Both the position numbers and the translations under genes were made by a program. Positions 57,323 through 64,000 of a stretch of DNA of 64,000 nt are shown here, piece by piece. The stretch spans positions 248,001-312,000 of the forward strand of contig NZ_FNJW01000008.1 of the NCBI RefSeq assembly GCF_900102725.1, read 5' to 3'. Position 1 is the stretch's first letter. Each line of letters starts with the position of its first letter. The DNA is from Carnobacterium viridans (GTDB taxonomy: Bacteria > Bacillota > Bacilli > Lactobacillales > Carnobacteriaceae). Under the pieces are notes generated by a model, which was not told where the DNA came from, did no database searches, and was given only the letters and a program-made list of their open reading frames with translations.

Positions 57323-59533
57323 ATGCCCAAAAGTAAAGATTATACTGCACAAGAAGTAATTGCTTTAACGGTTACTTATATGAATAGCAATCATGTAGCT
57401 TTTGTCAAAAAGGCATGCGACTTTGCCACAAATGCTCATAAAGATCAGTATAGAAAATCTGGTGAGCCATATATTATTCATCCAATACAAGTTGCCGGGA
57501 TTTTAGCAGAATTAAAAATGGATCCTGTAACAGTAGCGACTGGGTTTCTTCACGATGTTGTTGAAGATACTGAATATACTTTTGAAGATATTTCAAGAGA
57601 ATTTACTCCTGAAGTGGCTATGCTTGTAGATGGTGTAACAAAATTAGGGAAAATAAAATACAAATCACATGAAGAACAACAAGCAGAAAATCACCGTAAA
57701 ATGTTGCTGGCAATGGCAAAAGACTTAAGAGTTATCATGGTTAAGTTAGCTGACCGTTTGCACAATTTACGCACACTAAAGTTTCATAGGCCTGAAAAGC
57801 AAAGACGCATTGCAAATGAAACACTTGAAGTCTATGCTCCGCTAGCTCATCGATTAGGGATCAATTTAATTAAATGGGAATTAGAAGACACTTCTTTGCG
57901 TTACCTAAATCCTCAACAATATTATCGTATTGTTCATTTAATGAATTCTAAAAGAGAAGAACGAGAAAAATATATCACGGATTCTATTTCAAAAATTGAA
58001 GAGTCTGTAGAGGAATTAAATATATCTGCAGATATTACAGGCAGACCAAAACACATTTATTCCATTTACCGTAAAATGCGTGACCAGAAGAAACAATTTG
58101 ATCAAATTTACGATCTATTAGCTATACGCGTTATTGTAGACTCGATTAAAGATTGTTATGCAGTGTTAGGTGCAATTCATACACGTTGGAAACCGATGCC
58201 GGGTAGATTTAAAGATTATATTGCCATGCCAAAATCGAACATGTATCAGTCCATCCATACTACCGTTATAGGGGAATTTGGCAAACCTATAGAAGTTCAA
58301 ATCCGCACAAAAGAAATGCATGCAGTTGCAGAATATGGAGTTGCAGCTCACTGGGCATACAAAGAAGGCATTACCAGAAAAGTTGAAGATGATTCAGATG
58401 GTAATAAAATCTCTTGGTTTAGAGATATTATTGAATTACAAGATGAATCTAGTGATGCAAGCGACTTTATGGAAAGTGTCAAAGAAGATATTTTTAAAGA
58501 TAAAGTTTACGTCTTTACGCCAAAAGGCGATGTAAGTGAATTGCCTTCTGGTGCTGGTCCGTTAGACTTTGCATTTAATATTCATACTGAAATAGGGAGT
58601 AAGACCACTGGTGCTAAAGTTAATGGAAAGATCGTTCCATTAAATTACAAATTAAAAACGGGCGACATTATTGAAATATTGACTTCTCCAAATTCTTATG
58701 GACCAAGTCGTGATTGGATTAATTTAGTATCAACCAGCAAAGCTAAAAATAAAATAAAACGTTTCTTTAAACTACAAGATCGTGAAGTTAATGTTATAAA
58801 AGGTCGCGAAATGGTTGAAAAACAGTTAACGGATATGCAGTTTCTGCCGAAAAATTTCTTGACGAAAAATAATATCAAAATGCTTTTAGAAAGATTTAAT
58901 TTCACTTCAGAAGATGATTTATACGCTGCCGTAGGATATGGTGAATTAACAGCTCTTGTAGTAGCCAATCGCTTAACGGAAAAAGAGCGCAGAGAGCGAG
59001 ATCTTGAAAAGAAAATACAAGATACTACGTCAATAGAAATGAAAACTAAAAAAGAGCCTGAAAAAATTAAAATAAAACATGAGGGCGGCATAGTCATTCA
59101 AGGAATAGATAATTTATTGATTCGTATCAGTCGATGTTGCAATCCTGTTCCGGGTGATGAAATTGTTGGGTATATTACGAAAGGTCGTGGCGTTTCGATT
59201 CATCGAAAAACGTGTCCGAATGTTTTAGCAGCAAAAGATGCTGAGAATCGATTAATTGATGTTGAGTGGGAAGATACGACATCTAAGAGTCAAGAATACA
59301 ATGCAGAATTACAGATTATTGGCTATAACCGTTCCGGTTTGTTGAATGAAGTATTGCAAGTTGTAAACAGTATGACCAAAAATTTAAACAATGTGAATGG
59401 AAAAGTAGACAATAATAAAATGGCTACTATTACATTAACAGTGGGCATTCAAAATATTCAACAATTAGACAAAATTGTTGAAAAAATAAAATCGATTCCT
59501 GATGTATACAGTGTGAGAAGAATGTCTTCTTAA
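57323..59533 (+). CDS. rel: bifunctional (p)ppGpp synthetase/hydrolase Rel
   Basis: Long RelA/SpoT homologue controlling the stringent response. 736 residues: the HD hydrolase domain (YRKSGEPYIIHPIQVAGILA and FLHDVVEDT near 75) and the synthetase domain (~230-350; RPKHIYSIYRKM, YQSIHTTVIG). A TGS domain (~395-455, VYVFTPKGDV) follows, then the zinc-finger region with CCNPVPGDEIVGYITKGRG and a C-terminal ACT domain. Both HD and synthetase motifs are intact. GAAGGTGG precedes ATG 57323. It is followed by dtd as in most Firmicutes. Confidence 0.97.
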   Translation: MPKSKDYTAQEVIALTVTYMNSNHVAFVKKACDFATNAHKDQYRKSGEPYIIHPIQVAGILAELKMDPVTVATGFLHDVVEDTEYTFEDISREFTPEVAMLVDGVTKLGKIKYKSHEEQQAENHRKMLLAMAKDLRVIMVKLADRLHNLRTLKFHRPEKQRRIANETLEVYAPLAHRLGINLIKWELEDTSLRYLNPQQYYRIVHLMNSKREEREKYITDSISKIEESVEELNISADITGRPKHIYSIYRKMRDQKKQFDQIYDLLAIRVIVDSIKDCYAVLGAIHTRWKPMPGRFKDYIAMPKSNMYQSIHTTVIGEFGKPIEVQIRTKEMHAVAEYGVAAHWAYKEGITRKVEDDSDGNKISWFRDIIELQDESSDASDFMESVKEDIFKDKVYVFTPKGDVSELPSGAGPLDFAFNIHTEIGSKTTGAKVNGKIVPLNYKLKTGDIIEILTSPNSYGPSRDWINLVSTSKAKNKIKRFFKLQDREVNVIKGREMVEKQLTDMQFLPKNFLTKNNIKMLLERFNFTSEDDLYAAVGYGELTALVVANRLTEKERRERDLEKKIQDTTSIEMKTKKEPEKIKIKHEGGIVIQGIDNLLIRISRCCNPVPGDEIVGYITKGRGVSIHRKTCPNVLAAKDAENRLIDVEWEDTTSKSQEYNAELQIIGYNRSGLLNEVLQVVNSMTKNLNNVNGKVDNNKMATITLTVGIQNIQQLDKIVEKIKSIPDVYSVRRMSS

Positions 59534-59548
59534 TAGTAAATAAAGAAA

Positions 59549-59587
59549 GTAGAAATTACCTAGCTTATAGGATATTTCTGCTTTTTT
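59549..59587 (+). terminator. terminator-like hairpin after rel
   Basis: GTAGAAAT..CCTA pairs imperfectly with TAGG..ATTTCTGC, followed by T6. It may be partial, since dtd follows 150 bp later without an obvious promoter. Confidence 0.65.
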
Positions 59588-59740
59588 ATGGGTTCTTTTA
59601 CAATTGTTGAGATGCCCTAAAGGATATTTCTTTTAGAATAGAAGTAATCTTATCTTTCAAATTAATACCAGGTCCGATACAATTATTAAACAAGAAGATA
59701 GACAAGTAAAAATTCTTAGAAAGTAAAAAGGTGGTCCAAG

Positions 59741-60187
59741 ATGAGAGTTATCATACAAAGAACAAAGCAAGCAAGTGTCAGCATTGAAGAATCGACTGTA
59801 GGAGAGATCACTCACGGATTCGTTCTATTGGTTGGAATAGAAGAAGAGGATCAACAAGAGGATATCGACTACCTTGTACGTAAAATCAGCAAAATGCGTA
59901 TTTTTGAAGATACACAAGGGAAAATGAATTTAAGTATAGAGGATGTTGGTGGAGAGATTCTTTCCATTTCTCAATTTACACTACATGCTGACACTAAAAA
60001 AGGGAATCGCCCAAGCTTTATTAAAGCAGCAAAACCAGACATAGCTATTCCAATATATGATGCATTCAATAATCAGTTAAGAGCGTCCGGTATAACGGTT
60101 CAAACAGGAACCTTTGGTGCAGACATGCAAGTTTCGCTTGTAAATGATGGTCCCGTAACTATAATCATAGATAGTAAACAACGTTAA
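59741..60187 (+). CDS. dtd: D-aminoacyl-tRNA deacylase
   Basis: Hydrolyses D-amino acids (and Gly mischarged on tRNA-Ala) from tRNA. 148 residues: [17 protein letters not shown] at the N-terminus, [17 protein letters not shown] near 78 and the cross-subunit [11 protein letters not shown] near 136. AAGGTGG precedes ATG 59741. The stop is 5 bp before repeat copy E. Confidence 0.95.
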   Translation: MRVIIQRTKQASVSIEESTVGEITHGFVLLVGIEEEDQQEDIDYLVRKISKMRIFEDTQGKMNLSIEDVGGEILSISQFTLHADTKKGNRPSFIKAAKPDIAIPIYDAFNNQLRASGITVQTGTFGADMQVSLVNDGPVTIIIDSKQR

Positions 60188-60192
60188 AAAAA

Positions 60193-60450
60193 GGGTCTAT
60201 AATTTTTAGTGTTGGTAGATTTCTAAAATTAATTATACAAAATTTTTGGAGGAATAGGGGTTGCTTGTAGCCGTGCATTGGATTCAATGCGAATTACAGA
60301 GCGTTGACGCTTCAGCGGTTACGCTTTGTTTGAGGCTTTAAAGCCTGAAGATTATAAGCTTCAGGCGGTCTCATGGCTCTATACAAGCAAACCCGTTCAT
60401 TCCAGAAGAAATTTTAGTTTGATGCACCAACACTATTTGTCATACAACCT
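60193..60450 (-). repeat. long-hairpin 3'-UTR repeat, copy E (inverted)
   Basis: A 258-bp copy in reverse orientation relative to copies B and D. Outer stem AGTGTTGG (60208-60215) with CCAACACT (60427-60434). The inner arms GGGGTTGCTTGT and ACAAGCAAACCC match the other copies. The centre includes GCATTGGATTCAATGC, AGCGTTGACGCT-type and CCTGAAG/CTTCAGG hairpins. It runs from just after the dtd stop to 1 bp before the terminator at 60451-60496. Confidence 0.88.
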
Positions 60451-60496
60451 AAAAAAACTGACCATACAAGGAAATTTCCTTGTATGGTCAGTTTTT
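60451..60496. terminator. perfect bidirectional terminator
   Basis: AAAAAACTGACCATACAAGG and its exact complement form a 20-bp perfect stem with an AAATTT centre. It terminates dtd on the plus strand and the amidase gene on the minus strand. Confidence 0.95.
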
Positions 60497-60499
60497 TAT

Positions 60500-61828
60500 T
60501 TACGGAATAAAGTATTGATTCAATGATTGATAAAGTATCTCTGCAATAGAAGATTGATAAGATGCGGAGTTGACTGTATCTTGATCTACATCATTATTTA
60601 GATAGCCCAATTCAAGCAGGATAGCAGGTTGTGTATTTTCTCTTGTGACGTAGAAATTTCCAAATCGCACACCGTTGTTTGGCAATAAGCCATTTTGTTT
60701 CAAATTAGCATTTACGATTTCAGCTAACGGCATATCTTTGTCATGATAATAGTACGTTGTTGTACCACTGATTTCATTAGCGGTTTCAGTTGAATCGTAA
60801 TGTAAACTAATGAATACATCTGCATTTGATTGATTACTGATAACCGTCCGCTCATCTAAACTGACAAATTCATCATCTGATCGCGTCAAGATAACATTTG
60901 CTCCAGCATCACGCAACCGATTAGCCACGAGCTTAGCTGTATCTAACGTAACCTCTTTTTCATAAAATGAATGTGCTAAGGCACCAGGATCATCTCCACC
61001 ATGTCCGGCATCGATTACAATCGTTGCTTCAGCTAAGGAAGTAATATTGGCAGTTGGTGCAGGTGTTTGACTGCCAGATAAGTCTACCACCCAGTTTGCT
61101 ACATAACCCGTTTCACCACTTGCTAACTCTATTTGATACCAGTCGCCTTTAGTAGAGAGATAGGTGAAACTTTCTCCTTTTTCAGCCGTTGCCACAACAC
61201 TACTTTCAACAGAAGGGCTGGTACGAATATTCGTACCAGCACTACGAGTTGTAACGGTTTGTATAGGTGCTGAATTTTCTTCTGCTACTGCAACAGTGGT
61301 TGTTTCAGTAGATGATTCAGTGATATCAATTAACTCTGAACTGATCCAAGCAACTTGTCCATAGTATTGAACTTGTGTCCAGCCTTCTTGCTGGAACAGT
61401 ACAGTTAGCTCTGTTCCATTGACTACTTTTCCCAGAATAGTAGAGTCCGCATTGCTTTCACTACGTATATTTACTTCGTCTCCAGTAACCACACCCATTT
61501 TATTGGTTGCAGCACTCACTTCGGTATTTTCAATAAGCCAGCTGGCAATCCAGCCGATCTGATCATTACTTAAACGCACTTTATACCATTCATTTTCCTC
61601 GGTTAACATGGTTACTTTTTCTCCACCAGTAACTTGTGTCATAATGTCGTAAGATAGTCCTGGACCCGTTCGGACATTGACAACACTTGCGTCTACTTTT
61701 ATGGTTCCTTGATTAGCCAGAACGACAGTGGCGAAAGCAGTTAATCCGATAAACAATGCAATGATGAACAATGTAACAATCTTTTTTGGCTTTTTTAATG
61801 TCAATTTATTTTCCACTGATAGTTTCAC
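60500..61828 (-). CDS. N-acetylmuramoyl-L-alanine amidase with three SH3 domains
   Basis: A secreted or membrane-anchored peptidoglycan hydrolase, 442 residues. An N-terminal hydrophobic segment (~18-38) is followed by three bacterial SH3 domains (~40-98, ~110-166, ~195-252; each with an N(V/I)R motif) that bind the wall. The zinc amidase_3 domain (~268-440) shows TIVIDAGHGGDDPGA, the metal-binding Glu in FYEKEVTL, and ISLHYDS. The start is GTG 61828. It is monocistronic and converges on dtd. Confidence 0.92.
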   Translation of the reverse strand: MKLSVENKLTLKKPKKIVTLFIIALFIGLTAFATVVLANQGTIKVDASVVNVRTGPGLSYDIMTQVTGGEKVTMLTEENEWYKVRLSNDQIGWIASWLIENTEVSAATNKMGVVTGDEVNIRSESNADSTILGKVVNGTELTVLFQQEGWTQVQYYGQVAWISSELIDITESSTETTTVAVAEENSAPIQTVTTRSAGTNIRTSPSVESSVVATAEKGESFTYLSTKGDWYQIELASGETGYVANWVVDLSGSQTPAPTANITSLAEATIVIDAGHGGDDPGALAHSFYEKEVTLDTAKLVANRLRDAGANVILTRSDDEFVSLDERTVISNQSNADVFISLHYDSTETANEISGTTTYYYHDKDMPLAEIVNANLKQNGLLPNNGVRFGNFYVTRENTQPAILLELGYLNNDVDQDTVNSASYQSSIAEILYQSLNQYFIP

Positions 61829-61976
61829 TACTTTCTTAATGGCGGTAACGCAACCAACTATAGATTATATGTACTTTTCAATTATAGCAATGATGCGCTT
61901 TAATATGCAATTAAATCCTAATATTCTTTTGTTTTTTTTACAAATGAATAGAACAAGACCTTTTTGCATTCTAGTC

Positions 61977-62005
61977 TTGACATTATTTATCCTTTCTTGT
62001 AATCT
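61977..62005 (+). promoter_or_regulatory. promoter of hisS-aspS
   Basis: Consensus TTGACA (61977-61982), a 17-bp spacer and TAATCT (62000-62005). It lies upstream of the T-box leader. Confidence 0.75.
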
Positions 62006-62009
62006 TACA

Positions 62010-62254
62010 TTATTGTATATAACACCCAATGAGAGAAAAAGTAAGTAGTTCTGACGTGTGAATAGAGAGAATTTCCTTGGCTGAAAGAAATTCCCGTAGA
62101 GTTAATTGAAAGACATTCTTGAGGGTTAGCAGTGAAAAGCTGTTACGTTACGAGCGTTAATCGTTGAGGAAAGCTTAGGCTTTCAAACAAAGGTGGTACC
62201 ACGATAATAACTAATCATTCGTCCTTATTCTAATTAGAATAAGGACGTTTTTTT
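62010..62254 (+). promoter_or_regulatory. T-box riboswitch leader of hisS
   Basis: A ~245-nt leader with the conserved T-box AAAGGTGGTACCACG at 62189-62203 and a strong terminator CGTCCTTATTCTAA/TTAGAATAAGGACG followed by T7 at 62220-62254. Uncharged tRNA pairing with the T-box bulge should stabilise the antiterminator and allow hisS transcription when histidyl-tRNA is uncharged. The specifier codon could not be assigned with confidence from folding by eye. Confidence 0.9.
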
Positions 62255-62297
62255 GTATTTTTTTAGAATAATTGTAAAAAATAAGGAGTGTTGATTA

Positions 62298-63623
62298 ATG
62301 GCTATTCAAAAACCTAAAGGGACAGCAGATTTATTACCCGAAGATTCAAGGAAATGGCAATATGTTGAAGAAATTTTAAATATGGTCTTGGCTGATTATC
62401 AATTTGGAGAAATAAGAACTCCTATTTTTGAGAGCTATGATTTATTTTCTCGCGGTGTAGGAGAAACAAGCGATATCGTTTCAAAAGAAATGTATGATTT
62501 TTATGATAAAGGCAAACGTCATATGTCGCTTCGTCCAGAAGGAACAGCGCCAGTTGTTCGTGCATTTGTTGAAAACAAACTATTCGGACCTGAACACAAT
62601 AAACCATACAAAGTTTATTATAAAGGTCCAATGTTCCGCTATGAACGTCCTCAAGGCGGTAGAATGAGACAATTCCACCAATTAGGTGTTGAAGTTTTTG
62701 GCAGTACGAACCCGGCAACAGATGTCGAGTCAATGGCTCTTGCTATGGCTTTGTTTGAAGAACTTGGGCTAGAAAAATTGACTTTAGTGATCAATTCACT
62801 AGGGGATTCCCAAAGTCGTGTAGCTTATAGAGAAGCTTTAATTGCTTATCTAGAACCTCATTTCGAAGAGTTAAGTGCCGATTCGCAAACACGTTTGCAC
62901 AAAAATCCTTTACGTGTATTAGACAGTAAAGATAAAAAAGATAAAGCAATCGTCCAAAATGCTCCATCTATTCTAGATTATTTAAGCGAAGATTCAGCAA
63001 AACACTTTGAAGCCGTTAAAGAAATGTTAACAGCTTTAGAGATTCCTTTTGTGATCGATAGCAATATGGTTAGGGGATTAGACTACTATACACACACAAT
63101 TTTTGAAGTGATGAGTGATGCTCCTGGATTTGGTGCAATCACAACAATTTGTGCCGGTGGCCGTTATGATGGATTAGTAGAAGAAGTCGGTGGTCCTGCC
63201 ACTCCTGGTTTTGGTTTCGCGTTAGGATTAGAACGTTTAATGATGACATTAGAAGCAGAAGAAATTGATATACCGGATTTGCATGAAGTAGATGTCTATG
63301 TTATTGGTTTAGGAGAAGCAACAAATCTTGAATCACTTAAAATCGTTCAAGCTGCTCGAAAAGCGGGGTTGTCTGCTGAACGGGATTACATGAATCGTAA
63401 AATAAAAGGCCAGTTTAAAACAGCTTCAAAACTAAATGCCAAAGTGGTCATTACTTTAGGTGATGCAGAACTAGAACAAAAAGAAGTGAATTTTAAAGTC
63501 ATGAAGACTGGAAATGAATCAAAAGTTCCGTTAAAAGAGGTCTACAAAGATTTTGAAAAATTATTTAATTTAAAAGTAGCAGATATGACAGCTTTCAATG
63601 ACTTTTTCAATAAAGAAGATTAA
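62298..63623 (+). CDS. hisS: histidyl-tRNA synthetase
   Basis: Class II synthetase charging tRNA-His, 441 residues. [16 protein letters not shown] lies at the N-terminus, motif 2 in [21 protein letters not shown] near 108-128, the histidine loop [14 protein letters not shown] near 259 and motif 3 [11 protein letters not shown] near 300. The C-terminal anticodon domain follows. AAGGAGTG precedes ATG 62298. It is controlled by the T-box and co-transcribed with aspS, 32 bp downstream. Confidence 0.97.
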   Translation: MAIQKPKGTADLLPEDSRKWQYVEEILNMVLADYQFGEIRTPIFESYDLFSRGVGETSDIVSKEMYDFYDKGKRHMSLRPEGTAPVVRAFVENKLFGPEHNKPYKVYYKGPMFRYERPQGGRMRQFHQLGVEVFGSTNPATDVESMALAMALFEELGLEKLTLVINSLGDSQSRVAYREALIAYLEPHFEELSADSQTRLHKNPLRVLDSKDKKDKAIVQNAPSILDYLSEDSAKHFEAVKEMLTALEIPFVIDSNMVRGLDYYTHTIFEVMSDAPGFGAITTICAGGRYDGLVEEVGGPATPGFGFALGLERLMMTLEAEEIDIPDLHEVDVYVIGLGEATNLESLKIVQAARKAGLSAERDYMNRKIKGQFKTASKLNAKVVITLGDAELEQKEVNFKVMKTGNESKVPLKEVYKDFEKLFNLKVADMTAFNDFFNKED

Positions 63624-63655
63624 ATAGGAACAACTAGTGATAGGAGCTGGAGCAA

Positions 63656-64000
63656 ATGGGAAAAAGAACGGAATATTGCGGGAAAATCTCGCGTGATTTA
63701 TTAGGACAAGAAGTAATCTTAAAAGGATGGGTACAAAAAAGAAGAGATTTAGGGGATTTGATTTTTATTGATTTAAGAGACCGAGAAGGAATTGTTCAAA
63801 TCGTTTTCAACCCGACATTTTCAAAAGAAGCATTAGCTATCGCTGAAGACGTACGTAGTGAATATGTCCTTGAAGTTAAAGGGAAAGTTGTTGAAAGAAA
63901 AGAAGCTGTTGTAAATAAGAAAATCTCAACAGGAGAATTAGAAGTCGAAGTATACGATGTGAAAGTTCTTAATGCTTCAAAAACAACACCGTTTTATATT
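63656..64000 (+). CDS. aspS: aspartyl-tRNA synthetase (3' end outside window)
   Basis: Only the first 115 residues are visible: the N-terminal OB-fold anticodon-binding domain ([52 protein letters not shown]). The gene order hisS-aspS is standard in Firmicutes. TAGGAGCTGGAG precedes ATG 63656. The frame is open to the window edge. Confidence 0.95.
   Translation, partial: MGKRTEYCGKISRDLLGQEVILKGWVQKRRDLGDLIFIDLRDREGIVQIVFNPTFSKEALAIAEDVRSEYVLEVKGKVVERKEAVVNKKISTGELEVEVYDVKVLNASKTTPFYI

Noticed and set aside
60326-60526. Reading frame over repeat copy E whose product shares peptide text with the complement of copy D
   Set aside because: The shared peptide (e.g. RRNFSLMHQHYL against GRNFSLMHQHYL) is only the translated repeat arm. 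No ribosome-binding site is present and codon use is not gene-like.
61728-62048. 106-codon plus-strand frame upstream of hisS
   Set aside because: It lies mostly antisense to the amidase gene and runs through the hisS promoter, with no ribosome-binding site or family resemblance.
62060-62140. Histidine specifier codon (a CAT at about 62112) in the T-box leader
   Set aside because: Stem I could not be folded by eye with the specifier loop placed unambiguously, so the codon was not assigned.

Overview
The window is low-GC Firmicutes DNA with Lactobacillales gene order: PolC-type polymerase, rimP-nusA-ylxR-ylxQ-infB-rbfA, hrcA-grpE-dnaK-dnaJ behind a CIRCE operator, DUF3013-prmA-rsmE, rel-dtd, and a T-box-controlled hisS-aspS. 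Gene content and protein style suggest Carnobacterium or a close relative (Carnobacteriaceae). That is inference from family knowledge, not a database match.

Layout. 1-8650: the 3' part of polC, then the nusA/infB translation operon with its own promoter and a leader hairpin. 8650-9480: a repeat copy and a decayed LysM protein. 9500-11480: truB-ribF. 11940-14690: argG-argH. 14760-19640: heat-shock operon. 20000-21910: lepA. 21910-36040: a 14-kb accessory region. It holds relics of a Tn916-like conjugative element (ardA with a premature stop, a tcpE remnant), decayed MerR, cytosine methyltransferase, Fic-like and DUF3800-like genes, and intact candidate defence genes: a RloC-like zinc-hook ATPase, a 965-residue helicase with a nuclease-like C-terminus, and a protein with a HEPN-type R-x4-H motif. 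36040-47260: small accessory functions, including a UPF0324 transporter with a divergent LysR regulator, a LexA-boxed uvrX-yolD-ssb-like cassette, and a MerR regulator facing two aldo/keto reductases through a 19-bp-spacer promoter. 47320-51460: MarR plus an asymmetric heterodimeric ABC exporter. 51800-60190: small ATPases, mpg, prmA-rsmE, deoC, rel-dtd. 60500-64000: a cell-wall amidase, then hisS and the start of aspS.

The most unusual signal is a family of five long-hairpin intergenic repeats (171-258 bp; around 8660, 11495, 19669, 51462 and 60193). Each copy lies between a stop codon and the Rho-independent terminator that follows it. Their outer stems are conserved, with compensatory base changes between copies, while the centres vary or are deleted. 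I do not recognise this family. It behaves like a structured 3'-UTR element or a non-autonomous mobile hairpin.

No tRNA, rRNA, CRISPR array or intact insertion sequence was seen.
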